NCBI RefSeq assembly: GCF_003293845.1
Contig: NZ_QLST01000014.1
Span: 1 to 64,000, forward strand
Source of the DNA: Flavobacterium tibetense
GTDB taxonomy: Bacteria > Bacteroidota > Bacteroidia > Flavobacteriales > Flavobacteriaceae
DNA: 64,000 nt
Direction of reading: 5' to 3'
Shown: positions 1-7,923 of the stretch, piece after piece
Position numbering within the stretch: position 1 is the first letter of the stretch
Layout of the letters: every line of letters begins with the position of its first letter
Notes under the pieces: generated by a model
What the model was told of the DNA's origin: nothing
Databases searched by the model: none
What the model saw: the letters and a program-made list of their open reading frames with translations, nothing else
Program-made: the position numbers and the translations under genes

Positions 1-838
1 TTCCTTTATTGTAAACGGGCACAAATCCAAAGCCAAGTAACGTAAAGTTAGAGGGTTTTCTAATCCCACTCTTTTCCTCGTTGATGGTTAGTTTGAGCTT
101 GTTCTTAAGGAACTTTTCAATCACTACGCTCGTAGCTTTCGCTTGATTATGGCTCTTGCAGTAGATACTAAAATCATCAGCGTAACGAACGAATTTATGT
201 CCTCTTCGGGTCATTTCTTTATCCAATTGATGGAGTAAGATGTTAGACAATAGTGGGCTTAAAGGAGAACCTTGCGGAACGCCTTTTCTTCGTTTTCGTA
301 GCTTTCCGTTGATTTTAATCGGTGCTCGAAGCCATTTGCGAATGAGTTGCATTGTGGTTTTGCATTTCACTTTTTGAAACAACAAATTCAGAAGTAAACA
401 ATGGTCAACTTCATCAAAGAAATTTTTCAAGTCAATATCCACAATGTGGTTCAGTCCTGAATGGATGTAGTCCCGTGCTTGTCCAACGGCTTGTCGGGCA
501 TTTTTGTTAGGTCTAAATCCAAAACTGCTGGGTTTGAATTCGGGTTCAAATAAAGGTGCGATGCTTTGTGAAACCGCTTGTTGCAACACTCGTTCGCTTG
601 TTGTGGGAACTCCCAATAATCGGGTTTTTCCGTTGCCTTTGGGAATTTCTATTCCTAAAATGGGTTGAATTTGATAATTTCCTTGTTTTATTTCCATAAT
701 TAACTGGTCTTTCTTTTCTGGGAATACCTTGCGGAGTTCTTTGATAGAAACGCCATCAACACCTGCACTACCTTTATTGGCAATGACGTGTTCCAATGCT
801 TTTTGAAAGTTGTATGGATGTACTACTTTTTCAATCAT
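1..838 (-). CDS. ltrA: Group II intron reverse transcriptase/maturase, 3' end beyond window
   Basis: This is the intron-encoded protein of a group II intron. Such proteins help the intron RNA fold and splice, and copy it into DNA during retrohoming. I translated the minus strand from the ATG at 838; the frame stays open to the window edge (279 codons), so the C-terminal part is missing here. Visible reverse transcriptase blocks are an N-terminal NKGSAGVDGV motif, RLLGVPTTSERVLQQAV, FGFRPNKNARQAV, VDIDLKNFFDEVDH, GVPQGSPLSPLLSNILL and the catalytic box RYADDFSIYC, which keeps both aspartates. The maturase region and any HNH endonuclease would lie outside the window. The gene sits inside intron RNA that begins near 1297. 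No frameshift is visible, so the protein looks intact as far as it can be read. Confidence 0.93.
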   Translation of the reverse strand, partial: MIEKVVHPYNFQKALEHVIANKGSAGVDGVSIKELRKVFPEKKDQLIMEIKQGNYQIQPILGIEIPKGNGKTRLLGVPTTSERVLQQAVSQSIAPLFEPEFKPSSFGFRPNKNARQAVGQARDYIHSGLNHIVDIDLKNFFDEVDHCLLLNLLFQKVKCKTTMQLIRKWLRAPIKINGKLRKRRKGVPQGSPLSPLLSNILLHQLDKEMTRRGHKFVRYADDFSIYCKSHNQAKATSVVIEKFLKNKLKLTINEEKSGIRKPSNFTLLGFGFVPVYNKG

Positions 839-1297
839 CTTAGTTTTGTTTTAACCTGTTTTCGTTAAGTAGGGCTATCTACCTAGGCAAGATTCCATTA
901 CTTATTGAAAACCTCTTTGCGTTCAGTCCTTCCTTGTTTGTGAGACCTGTGCGGTATCTATTCACACCTCGTTGCTTTCAAGTACTATGACCTCTGCTGA
1001 CTTCTCTTTGTGATTAACTCGTAATCTAAGAGACCTCCCCTAGTAACCGCTTTTTCCTTCCGTCTATTCCTGGTACATCTACATGACAGTAATCTGATTT
1101 AGTAGCATGTTCAGAACACTGTTTTGGACTTCGTATTGCTGTGGATACTCATCCTTACTGCTATGCCTCTTATGTACTTTCTGTTCGTCAGTACAGACTT
1201 TTGCCGTTTGACTTCCTTCAGTGCATACCTCGCGGTAAACCACCTTGTCACGTACTAAACCTTCGAGACGTTACTCTCGCGGTTAAGGGACTCACAC
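1..1297 (-). mobile_element. Group II intron, 5' part (3' part beyond window)
   Basis: The 459 bases ahead of the reverse transcriptase start look like group II intron domains I to IV. Read on the minus strand, the sequence begins GTGTGAGTCCCTTAACC at 1297, which fits the GUGYG 5' end of these introns. It continues with CGCGAGAGTAACGTCTCG, a helix typical of domain I, and later a GGGGAGGTCT stretch. The maturase gene then lies in domain IV. Domains V and VI and the 3' splice site are not in the window. The exact 5' boundary is inferred from the GTGTG match alone. The upstream exon, at higher coordinates, ends just after a long inverted repeat. Confidence 0.75.
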
Positions 1298-1311
1298 CCT
1301 CTGGAAAAATA

Positions 1312-1379
1312 ACACCCCGAAAATTAGTTTTTGTAGTCAAAATTTGTATTTTTGAACTATTTGAAAAGCTTTCGGGGTG
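1312..1379. repeat. Long-loop inverted repeat in the intron 5' exon
   Basis: The arms ACACCCCGAAA (1312-1322) and TTTCGGGGTGT (1369-1379) are exact reverse complements around a 46-base AT-rich loop. On the minus strand the second arm is followed by TATTTTT and then by the group II intron. This could be a terminator-like structure used as an insertion target, or part of the recombination site described next. Its function is not established. Confidence 0.6.
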
Positions 1380-1404
1380 TGTCCTGCATATGCAGGGCAC
1401 ACAC
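1375..1404. repeat. Palindromic hairpin CCTGCATATGCAGG
   Basis: A perfect 14-base palindrome (1383-1396) is extended on both sides by GTGTG and CACAC, with one T-G pair between. It directly abuts the inverted repeat at 1312-1379 and the attC-like arm that starts near 1406. It could be a protein-binding palindrome or part of a folded recombination site. Confidence 0.6.
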
Positions 1405-1405
1405 A

Positions 1406-1530
1406 GCGGTTTTGCACTATTGCGGAGATAGTGATTAAACAAACGGGAAAACAAGAGTAAAAAACAGTAAATTAACAAACGGAATTGCATTTTTTCCGCA
1501 ACAGATGCAAAGCCACAAAACGTTAACTGC
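1406..1530 (+). repeat. attC-like recombination site upstream of cassette gene (candidate)
   Basis: The left arm GCGGTTTTGCACTATTGCGGA (1406-1426, shown here minus its last base: GCGGTTTTGCACTATTGCGG) pairs imperfectly with the right arm at 1495-1516, which starts TCCGCAACAGATGCAAAG. The right arm is followed by the core-like CGTTAACTGC at 1521-1530, eleven bases before the ATG of the next gene. Imperfect arms ending in a GTT core just before a start codon are the layout of integron attC sites. The core GTTAACT departs from the usual GTTRRRY at one position. The call is inference from structure only; no integrase gene is visible. Confidence 0.4.
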
Positions 1531-1541
1531 AAGCTTAAAAA

Positions 1542-1973
1542 ATGAACATTCCAGAAACTTCAAACGACTTCAAAAATGAATTCTATTCTTCAATTGACTT
1601 AATTGAAAAAATTGGAGATTTAAGAATAAGACAACTGACTGAAAAACTGAACAAAGTGTCGGAAGAAATTATTGTTATTGGAATAATTGATATTTTTGAA
1701 AATACTGAAAGACCAACATCCCAATATACTGACCAAAAATTCGCTGGGAAAATATTAACCAAACTAAAACCTAAAACTGATATTAATTTAAGCGATATTC
1801 TAAAATCCACTCTTGGAAATTGGAATAAAAGCGTTGAAGAGTTTCCTTTTTGGCTAAAAGAAAATTACGGAATTGATTTACTCAAAAGCAAACTAACCGA
1901 ATTTCAAACTCAAAATTTAACTGAAATAGAACGAGACAAGCTCAATACAATGAAATGGTGGCTGAAAATATGA
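1542..1973 (+). CDS. Hypothetical protein, cassette-borne (143 aa)
   Basis: I do not recognise this protein. It is 143 residues, charged and soluble, without a signal peptide or membrane segment, and rich in lysine, glutamate and isoleucine. The segment at about residues 20-55 (IEKIGDLRIRQLTEKLNKV) looks helical, and the C-terminus ends in MKWWLKI. The start is the ATG 11 bases after a GTTAACTGC core. The stop lies 16 bases before GCAGTTAAC, the exact reverse complement of that core. A lone gene tightly framed by such sites fits a mobile cassette. Such cassettes often carry unknown or defence-related genes, but nothing in the sequence shows a function. Confidence 0.6.
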   Translation: MNIPETSNDFKNEFYSSIDLIEKIGDLRIRQLTEKLNKVSEEIIVIGIIDIFENTERPTSQYTDQKFAGKILTKLKPKTDINLSDILKSTLGNWNKSVEEFPFWLKENYGIDLLKSKLTEFQTQNLTEIERDKLNTMKWWLKI

Positions 1974-1989
1974 AATAGAATAAAAGCCA

Positions 1990-2018
1990 GCAGTTAACAG
2001 CGGTAACTATTGCACAAC
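1990..2018 (+). repeat. attC-like half site downstream of cassette gene (candidate)
   Basis: GCAGTTAAC (1990-1998) is the exact reverse complement of the core GTTAACTGC at 1522-1530. It continues as AGCGGTAACTATTGC, which resembles the left arm of the upstream site (AGCGGTTTTGCACTATTGC at 1405-1423). This suggests a second copy of the same site family closing the cassette. A matching right arm is not evident downstream, so the site may be truncated. Confidence 0.4.
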
Positions 2019-2124
2019 TACCATTTTTTAAAATAAAATTCCAAAAAACATAAAATTCCTACCTCGTTTAAAACCTCGCTAGCGTAAGCGTCTCACTCGT
2101 AAACATAAATTATAAAATGATAAA

Positions 2125-2304
2125 ATGAAATATTTAAGAATTACTGGAATTCGAATCCTATTAAGCTTTTTTTTAGCCAATATGGTAATTGCCTTGTTGT
2201 TTAAAAACCCAAGTTATACCTTTCCTAAAATCCTATTGCATTTATTATTTATGGGATTAGCTTATTATGGATTAACACTTTATGTAAATAACAATAAAAA
2301 ATAA
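2125..2304 (+). CDS. Small membrane protein (59 aa), hypothetical
   Basis: A 59-codon reading frame begins MKYLRITGIRILLSFFLANM and ends VNNNKK. Two hydrophobic stretches, at about residues 9-26 and 36-53, predict two transmembrane helices with a short loop between them. An Asn/Lys-rich C-terminus is typical of such small flavobacterial proteins. I know no family for it. It stands alone between the cassette gene and the zinc-ribbon gene, with no clear operon partner. Composition argues for coding, but the frame is short, so confidence is moderate. Confidence 0.5.
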   Translation: MKYLRITGIRILLSFFLANMVIALLFKNPSYTFPKILLHLLFMGLAYYGLTLYVNNNKK

Positions 2305-2349
2305 TCAAAACAAAAAAACACCAGTCCAAACTCAGGATTTACTATTTTA

Positions 2350-2369
2350 AAACCTGACAGGTTTGGATA
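2350..2369. repeat. Palindromic repeat AAACCTGACAGGTTTGGATA, copy 1
   Basis: AAACCTG and CAGGTTT form a perfect 7-base inverted repeat around a single A, followed by GGATA. A 19/20 match lies at 3105-3124, on the other side of the next gene. It looks like a dispersed intergenic palindrome of the genome. Confidence 0.6.
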
Positions 2370-2457
2370 CTCACTAAACGACACAATTGAATTGTAAATA
2401 ACGAAATACCTAAAATATTGATTCTTCAAATGCCATTTAATTTCAATTGCTTTTATC

Positions 2458-2465
2458 TATCTTTG
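2458..2465 (+). promoter_or_regulatory. Possible -7 box TATCTTTG
   Basis: TATCTTTG matches the Bacteroidetes -7 consensus TAnnTTTG and lies 80 bases before the next start codon. I see no TTG at the expected -33 spacing, so this is a weak call. Confidence 0.35.
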
Positions 2466-2545
2466 CCATCCATTTGAAACTGTGTTTAGAAGGGTTGTTA
2501 TAAAAACCGATTCATTCCAATTCAAAATATTAAAAACAACTAGTT

Positions 2546-3040
2546 ATGACAGTTCAAATTTGTTCGTGTGAAGGTTTAGATCCAAAATGTAAAAAATGCT
2601 TTGGAAGCGGCTATATGAATACCGAATTTCCAGAAAAATCTATAAAAGCAACTCCTAAAAAAGCGAATGTAAAACATGAATCTTTTCTTCCCGATGATTT
2701 ACATGCCTTATCAAAAAAAGAAGTTGAAAATATTGTTCCTAAAATTATGGATTCTTTAGATGTAAAATCGAAGAAGCAAATGCAACTGCTTCATTCTATT
2801 CCATTTAACACCACCACTTTTAGAAGGGATTTTAAAGCTAAATTTGAACTTCTACAAAAAATAGAAGACGAAAAACAAGCGTTACGAAAGGAACTTGATG
2901 TAATTGCTGCAGCGTTATCGACTTCAAAATACAGTATTGAATTCAATTTTGGTCATTTTTTATCGGATAAAGTTATTGATGTAACTTCTAACCGCGAATT
3001 GAAAACGTTACTTAGAGCATACAAAAAGCTGAAAAAATAA
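2546..3040 (+). CDS. Hypothetical protein with N-terminal CxC...CxxC zinc-ribbon-like motif
   Basis: The 164-residue protein begins with CSCEGLDPKCKKCFGSGY (residues 6-23). This resembles half of a DnaJ-type zinc-binding repeat (CxxCxGxG), so metal binding is likely. Residues 35-80 are lysine-rich and polar. Residues 80-140 look helical and may form a coiled coil (ELLQKIEDEKQALRKELDVIAAAL). The C-terminus is basic (ELKTLLRAYKKLKK), which could suit nucleic acid contact. It has no signal peptide. It is a single gene closed by a strong hairpin and flanked by two copies of the same palindromic repeat. I do not recognise a characterised family. Confidence 0.7.
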   Translation: MTVQICSCEGLDPKCKKCFGSGYMNTEFPEKSIKATPKKANVKHESFLPDDLHALSKKEVENIVPKIMDSLDVKSKKQMQLLHSIPFNTTTFRRDFKAKFELLQKIEDEKQALRKELDVIAAALSTSKYSIEFNFGHFLSDKVIDVTSNRELKTLLRAYKKLKK

Positions 3041-3050
3041 AAAACAAAAA

Positions 3051-3077
3051 AATCCCGAGCTCTCACACTCGGGATTC
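3051..3077. terminator. Bidirectional terminator between convergent genes
   Basis: AATCCCGAG (3051-3059) pairs perfectly with CTCGGGATT (3068-3076) around an 8-base loop. An A-run precedes it and a T-rich stretch follows. It sits between the stop codons of the zinc-ribbon gene and valS and can serve both. Confidence 0.8.
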
Positions 3078-3090
3078 ATTATTTTAAAAT

Positions 3091-3124
3091 CTGACAGGCT
3101 TCAGAAACCTGTCAGGTTTGGATA
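3091..3124. repeat. Palindromic repeat, copy 2 (composite)
   Basis: CTGACAGG (3091-3098) pairs with CCTGTCAG (3108-3115). The inner part AAACCTGTCAGGTTTGGATA (3105-3124) differs from the copy at 2350-2369 by one base. This version has an extra upstream arm, so the copy at 2350 looks like a collapsed form of it. Confidence 0.6.
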
Positions 3125-3126
3125 AT

Positions 3127-5754
3127 TTATTTCAAACTCGCTAAACTTTGTTCTAAAGTCGCAATTTTTGCCAAAGCGTCGGCTTCTTTTTTGCGTTCGT
3201 TGGCAATTACTTGTTCGGGTGCACCGGCTACGAATTTCTCGTTAGACAATTTTCCTTGCACTGAGCGTAAGAAACCTTTTGTGTAGTTTAACTCTTCGGT
3301 TAATTTTGCAATTTCTGCTTCTACATCAATGTTTCCTGTAATTGGAATAAAATACTCATTCGATTTCACACGATACGATAACGCACCATCTACTTTATCT
3401 GAAACATATTCTAAAGTCGTAACATTTCCTAACTTCTGAATCACCGAATCAAAATACGTTGACGCTTTTTCATTGTTCACCACTTTTAATTCCATCGCAT
3501 CTCTAAATGGAATATTTTTGTCTTTACGAATGGTTCTAATTCCAGAAATTACTTCAGTTGCAAAATCAAAATCGGTAATTAATTTTGTATCAAATGCTTT
3601 TGCTTTTGGCCACTCACCTACTATCAACGCTTGTTCTGGTGTTCTTTCAGCTATATAATGCCAAATTTCCTCGGTTAAAAACGGCATGAATGGATGTAAT
3701 AATTTCAAGTTGTTTTCTAACATTTCAATCGCTTTGTCAAACGTAGCGCGGTCGATGGGTTGTTGGTATCCTGGTTTAATCATTTCTAAGAACCACGAAC
3801 AAAAATCGTCCCAAACCAATTTGTAAATCGCCATTAAAGCATCTGATAAACGGTATTTATCAAAATTATCTTCAATTTCGGCTAAGGTTTGTTGCAACTT
3901 CGCTTCGTACCATTCAATCGCTACTTTTGATGCTTCTGGTTGTGCAATATCCGCTACTTCCCAACCTTTGATTAGTTTGAAAGCATTCCAAATTTTATTA
4001 GAAAACCCTTTTCCTTGGTTGCATAATTCTTCGTCGAATAAAATATCATTTCCTGCCGAAGCACTCAATAACAATCCCACACGAACACCATCAGCACCAA
4101 ATTTTTCAATTAGTCCAAGCGGTTCAGGTGAATTTCCTAAAGATTTCGACATTTTACGACCTTGCTTATCACGAACTAATCCCGTTAAATATACGTTTGA
4201 AAATGGTTTTTCACCTGCATATTCATAACCTGCAATAATCATACGCGCTACCCAGAAAAATAAAATATCTGGACCCGTAACTAAGTCATTTGTTGGATAA
4301 TAGTATTTAAAATCTTCACTTTCTGGATTTAAAACACCTCCAAAAACAGCCATTGGCCATAACCATGATGAGAACCATGTGTCTAATGCGTCAGCGTCTT
4401 GTTTTAAGTCGGAAGCTTGAAGCTGTATATTTCCTGTTCTTACTTTCGCAAACTCAACTGCTTTTTCGATGTTTTCAGCAACTACGAAATCTTCTTTTCC
4501 ATCACCAAAATAGTAAGCCGGAATTTGTTGTCCCCACCACAATTGGCGTGAGATATTCCAATCACGAATATTGTTTAACCAATGCGCGTAGGTATTGTTA
4601 AAACGACTTGGATATAATTTAATATCCTCTGATTCTAAAACGGCTTTGATAGCAGGTTTTACTAAATCTTCCATTTTTAAGAACCATTGGTCAGATAATC
4701 TTGGTTCGATTACCGCTTTCGTTCTTTCAGAAGTTCCTACTTTATTCAAATGTATTTCCGTTTTTGCTAACGCTCCAATCGATTCTAATTCTTTAGAAAT
4801 CTCCTCACGAACTACGAATCTGTCTTTTCCTTGATAATGCAATCCGAATGAATTCAAAGAAGCATCTTCGTTGAAAATATCGATGATTTCTAAATTGTGT
4901 TTATCACCTAACACTTTATCATTCGTATCGTGAGCTGGTGTTACTTTTAAACATCCTGTACCAAACTCTACATCTACATATTCGTCTTCGATGATAGGAA
5001 TAACTCTACCACAAATTGGAACAATTGCTTTTTTGCCTTTTAAATGCGAAAAACGTTCGTCATTTGGATTGATACAAATTGCAGTATCACCAAAAATAGT
5101 TTCTGGACGCGTAGTTGCAACGGTTAAGAAATCTTCCGAACCTTCTATTTTGTATTTGATGAAGTATAATTTCCCTTGACGTTCTTCAAAAATTACTTCT
5201 TCATCAGACAAGGTAGTTTTAGCTTCTGGATCCCAGTTTACCATTCGGTAACCACGATAAATCAAACCTTTGTTGTATAAATCTACAAATGAGTGAATTA
5301 CAGATGCTGACATGTCGTCATCCATCGTAAACTTGGTACGACTCCAATCGCAAGAACAACCCAATTGTTTTAATTGCTCTAAGATGGTTCCCCCGTATTT
5401 ATCCGTCCATTCCCAAGCGTGTTTTAGGAATTCTTCGCGTGTTAAATCGTTTTTATTGATGCCTTCTTCTTTTAGCTTCGCTACCACTTTAGCTTCGGTT
5501 GCGATTGAGGCATGGTCGGTTCCTGGTACCCAACAAGCGTTGAACCCTTTTAAACGCGCACGACGAATTAATACATCTTGAATAGTATTATTCAACATGT
5601 GTCCCATATGCAAGACTCCAGTTACGTTAGGTGGCGGAATTACAATGGTGTACGGCGTTCTGTGGTCGGGTTTGGATGTGAAATAATCGTTTTTCATCCA
5701 GTAGTCGTACCACTTTTGTTCTACTTCTTTAGCGTTGAATTGTGCGGGAATCAT
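3127..5754 (-). CDS. valS: Valine--tRNA ligase
   Basis: This class I aminoacyl-tRNA synthetase charges tRNA-Val with valine in the cytoplasm and edits mischarged threonine. The 875-residue length is normal for bacterial ValRS. The HIGH signature appears as [12 protein letters not shown] near residues 43-54, and the KMSKS loop as [10 protein letters not shown] near 530. The editing domain lies between them ([17 protein letters not shown]). The anticodon-binding domain follows. The last ~65 residues form the Val-specific coiled-coil arm ([22 protein letters not shown] to the end). The start [19 protein letters not shown] is the family's usual N-terminus. It is transcribed alone toward a shared terminator. 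Confidence 0.98.
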   Translation of the reverse strand: MIPAQFNAKEVEQKWYDYWMKNDYFTSKPDHRTPYTIVIPPPNVTGVLHMGHMLNNTIQDVLIRRARLKGFNACWVPGTDHASIATEAKVVAKLKEEGINKNDLTREEFLKHAWEWTDKYGGTILEQLKQLGCSCDWSRTKFTMDDDMSASVIHSFVDLYNKGLIYRGYRMVNWDPEAKTTLSDEEVIFEERQGKLYFIKYKIEGSEDFLTVATTRPETIFGDTAICINPNDERFSHLKGKKAIVPICGRVIPIIEDEYVDVEFGTGCLKVTPAHDTNDKVLGDKHNLEIIDIFNEDASLNSFGLHYQGKDRFVVREEISKELESIGALAKTEIHLNKVGTSERTKAVIEPRLSDQWFLKMEDLVKPAIKAVLESEDIKLYPSRFNNTYAHWLNNIRDWNISRQLWWGQQIPAYYFGDGKEDFVVAENIEKAVEFAKVRTGNIQLQASDLKQDADALDTWFSSWLWPMAVFGGVLNPESEDFKYYYPTNDLVTGPDILFFWVARMIIAGYEYAGEKPFSNVYLTGLVRDKQGRKMSKSLGNSPEPLGLIEKFGADGVRVGLLLSASAGNDILFDEELCNQGKGFSNKIWNAFKLIKGWEVADIAQPEASKVAIEWYEAKLQQTLAEIEDNFDKYRLSDALMAIYKLVWDDFCSWFLEMIKPGYQQPIDRATFDKAIEMLENNLKLLHPFMPFLTEEIWHYIAERTPEQALIVGEWPKAKAFDTKLITDFDFATEVISGIRTIRKDKNIPFRDAMELKVVNNEKASTYFDSVIQKLGNVTTLEYVSDKVDGALSYRVKSNEYFIPITGNIDVEAEIAKLTEELNYTKGFLRSVQGKLSNEKFVAGAPEQVIANERKKEADALAKIATLEQSLASLK

Positions 5755-5832
5755 ATAATTTTAGATTTCAGATATTAGATTTTAGATTTCAGACTTATTC
5801 TGAATACTTAAAAAACGTTTGCAAAAATGCCT

Positions 5833-5942
5833 AAAGTTAGCTTTCTAGCCCCGATGGGAGCGGCACCTTGTATAGCGGACAGCGGGAAAATGGATTGCAA
5901 ATAAGTCCCGAGCCATTCGCTTCTAGATAAAAAAGTAACTTT
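5833..5942. repeat. Intergenic repeat-like element with terminal inverted arms
   Basis: The 310 bases between valS and the next gene hold no credible gene. AAAGTTA (5833-5839) and TAACTTT (5936-5942) are inverted, and the interior contains TAGCCCCGATGGGAGCGGCA and TATAGCGGACAGCGGG. From memory, sequences of this kind (AGCCC-GAT-GGAGCGGCA ... TATAGCGGA-AGCGGG) recur between genes in Flavobacterium genomes. The interior is clearly more GC-rich than its surroundings. Its role is unknown. Confidence 0.5.
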
Positions 5943-6064
5943 GGTATGTTTTTTGTATTAATTAAGTTGCAAAAGTAACGATAACCTAGAAAATAAAAAA
6001 AGGAATTTATTGGTACTTTGTGTGTAAAGTTATAATTTTACACGAACCTATTAATTTTATGATA

Positions 6065-6460
6065 ATGAAAAATGTATTACAATGGTTAACTGTTTTTTTA
6101 ATTGGTTTTACATCTTTTGCCCAAGAAGGTGCTAAAATTGAATTTAAAGCAGAAACCATCAATTATGGAACAGTTGTTAAAGGTGAAGATTCGGGTATTC
6201 GTTATTTTGAATTTACGAATACAGGTGATGCTCCTTTATTGATTACCAATGTGCGTTCGAGTTGTGGTTGTACGGTTCCAAGTTATCCAAAAACTCCGAT
6301 TGCTCCGGGAAAATCTGATAGAATTGAAGTGAAATATAACATGGCAAAAGGTCCGATAAGTAAAACCATAACAGTTGAAACTAATGCGGTTAATAAATCC
6401 AAAGGAATAGTTCCGTTACGTATAAAAGGAAATGTAATTGTAAAAGAAATTAAAAAATAA
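6065..6460 (+). CDS. DUF1573 domain secreted protein
   Basis: This exported protein of about 131 residues carries the DUF1573 fold, an immunoglobulin-like beta sandwich common in Bacteroidetes. I chose the ATG at 6065 because MKNVLQWLTVFLIGFTSFAQ is a clean signal peptide, while the upstream in-frame residues are not. The family hallmark SSCGCTVPSYPKTPIAPGKS is present, with the paired cysteines seen in these proteins. Its function is not known. A paralogue with the same signature sits in the nusB operon in this window. The gene is monocistronic, with a hairpin terminator right after the stop. Confidence 0.88.
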   Translation: MKNVLQWLTVFLIGFTSFAQEGAKIEFKAETINYGTVVKGEDSGIRYFEFTNTGDAPLLITNVRSSCGCTVPSYPKTPIAPGKSDRIEVKYNMAKGPISKTITVETNAVNKSKGIVPLRIKGNVIVKEIKK

Positions 6461-6465
6461 ATGAG

Positions 6466-6490
6466 AGCCTCTTAATTGAGGCTTTTTTTA
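6466..6490 (+). terminator. Rho-independent terminator
   Basis: AGCCTC (6466-6471) and GAGGCT (6478-6483) form a stem followed by seven T residues. It lies directly after the DUF1573 stop and overlaps the end of the convergent protease gene. Confidence 0.8.
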
Positions 6491-7801
6491 TAGTATTTTT
6501 TCTAGTTTGAACTTAAATTTTAAGATTTTACCTTTTCTATTAACTTCTATTGTTATGAGTTTGCCTTCTTCGGAAGTAAATAAATCGTTGAAATAATCAA
6601 TTTTTAAATTTGATGTTTTGCTTCCATTTATCTTTAATACAATATCCCCTTGTCGAAGTCCAGCATAATAAGCTGGTGAGTTTTCTCTCAATGCATATAT
6701 CTCATAAATTGGTTTTAACTCGTATTTATAATTGACTACTTTGTTGTAAAAATTAGTTACTTTGTCAACTTCATTACTCTTTCTGTCAATTGCATTAACC
6801 TCATATTTTACCCACTCAGAGCCTTTATGTTGAATTTCAATACCCGACATATTGTATTCAAATGGAGAATCAAATAATTTATTTCTTTTAAAATATACTT
6901 GATTATTTTTATAATCAAAAAACCAATTAAATCTTTTTAAAAGTTGTCCGCCTAAAGATCCATTTCTACCACTTGCGACTTTTATTCCTTTAAAAAAAAC
7001 AATTTCAGGATAGGATACTAATGCATTTTGAAATACATAATTTGATAGCTTAATTTCATTCACTTTTGATCTTTTACCAGAAATAAGACCAGACAAACCG
7101 AAACCTAACGTATCATCGAAATAATTGGTTTTACATTGTATAGAATCATTTTCAAACAACCACAAGCCATCAGACAAACCTGTATCAACTAATAATTTAA
7201 AAATATACTTCCTTTCATTTAAAAGAATTGGTAAATCAACATAGGGTTTCCTATTTTGAATTGTTATGGTTTCATTTGAATACTTCTTACTTTTTCTTGT
7301 AAGAACACCACTATTTTGATGCAAATAAATCTTTTTTGTTGCATAATTGATTTCTACTAAGAAATTTTCAAAAAAACTAGCTCCTAAAATTCCATTTATT
7401 TGCACTCCTGTTACATTAACAATATTGATTTCTTGATTAGGCACAATCAAAATATCAAAATTGGTATCAGTATACTCTTTAATTTTTAAAGTATTGCTTT
7501 TAGCAAAATACGCTTCCATTAAAGTGTCCTTCCCTACGCCTTTAATTTTAATATATTCCGCATTCTCCAAATAAATCGAATCTTTTTCAGGAACACTAAA
7601 TAAAAGATTTTGATCTGAACCAGAATCAAGAATCATTTTTAAATTAATTCCATTAAAATTAGCATCAACAATAATTAAATTGTGAGAAAGTTCAAAAGGG
7701 ATTTTAATTTTATCCTTTTTAGAATTCCAATAAACACTATTTTGGGCAAAAAAATTAGTAGTTATAAACAACGCTACTATTGCAAACAATAACCTCAGCA
7801 T
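6488..7801 (-). CDS. Secreted retropepsin-like aspartyl protease with C-terminal PDZ domain
   Basis: The 437-residue protein has an N-terminal signal peptide (MLRLLFAIVALFITTNFFAQ). It contains two aspartyl-protease-like halves: MILDSGSDQNLLF near residue 55 and LLVDTGLSDGLWLF near 205. Each half holds an Asp-[ST]-Gly triad, as in tandem retropepsin-type proteases. A PDZ domain occupies about residues 360-430, with AYYAGLRQGDIVLKINGS as its carboxylate-binding and core region. Proteins of this build are common in Bacteroidetes and are assumed to be periplasmic or surface proteases; substrates are unknown. It is a single gene convergent with the DUF1573 gene. Confidence 0.8.
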   Translation of the reverse strand: MLRLLFAIVALFITTNFFAQNSVYWNSKKDKIKIPFELSHNLIIVDANFNGINLKMILDSGSDQNLLFSVPEKDSIYLENAEYIKIKGVGKDTLMEAYFAKSNTLKIKEYTDTNFDILIVPNQEINIVNVTGVQINGILGASFFENFLVEINYATKKIYLHQNSGVLTRKSKKYSNETITIQNRKPYVDLPILLNERKYIFKLLVDTGLSDGLWLFENDSIQCKTNYFDDTLGFGLSGLISGKRSKVNEIKLSNYVFQNALVSYPEIVFFKGIKVASGRNGSLGGQLLKRFNWFFDYKNNQVYFKRNKLFDSPFEYNMSGIEIQHKGSEWVKYEVNAIDRKSNEVDKVTNFYNKVVNYKYELKPIYEIYALRENSPAYYAGLRQGDIVLKINGSKTSNLKIDYFNDLFTSEEGKLITIEVNRKGKILKFKFKLEKIL

Positions 7802-7923
7802 TTTTTTTAATCTAAGTTAATAAAAACTTAGGATAATAAATTTGATTTAACATATTTTAATGGGTTGTTTGATTAATATCTCCGAAAAAAATCGCAAATT
7901 TGCCAATCTTTAAATAAAACATC

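Noticed and set aside
1141-1431. Plus-strand open frame of 96 codons over the intron 5' region
   Set aside because: It lies over group II intron RNA structure and its exon hairpins on the other strand, begins at a non-ATG codon and has a composition unlike the genes around it.
4353-4601. Plus-strand frames over valS
   Set aside because: They are antisense shadows of the strongly conserved valyl-tRNA synthetase gene.
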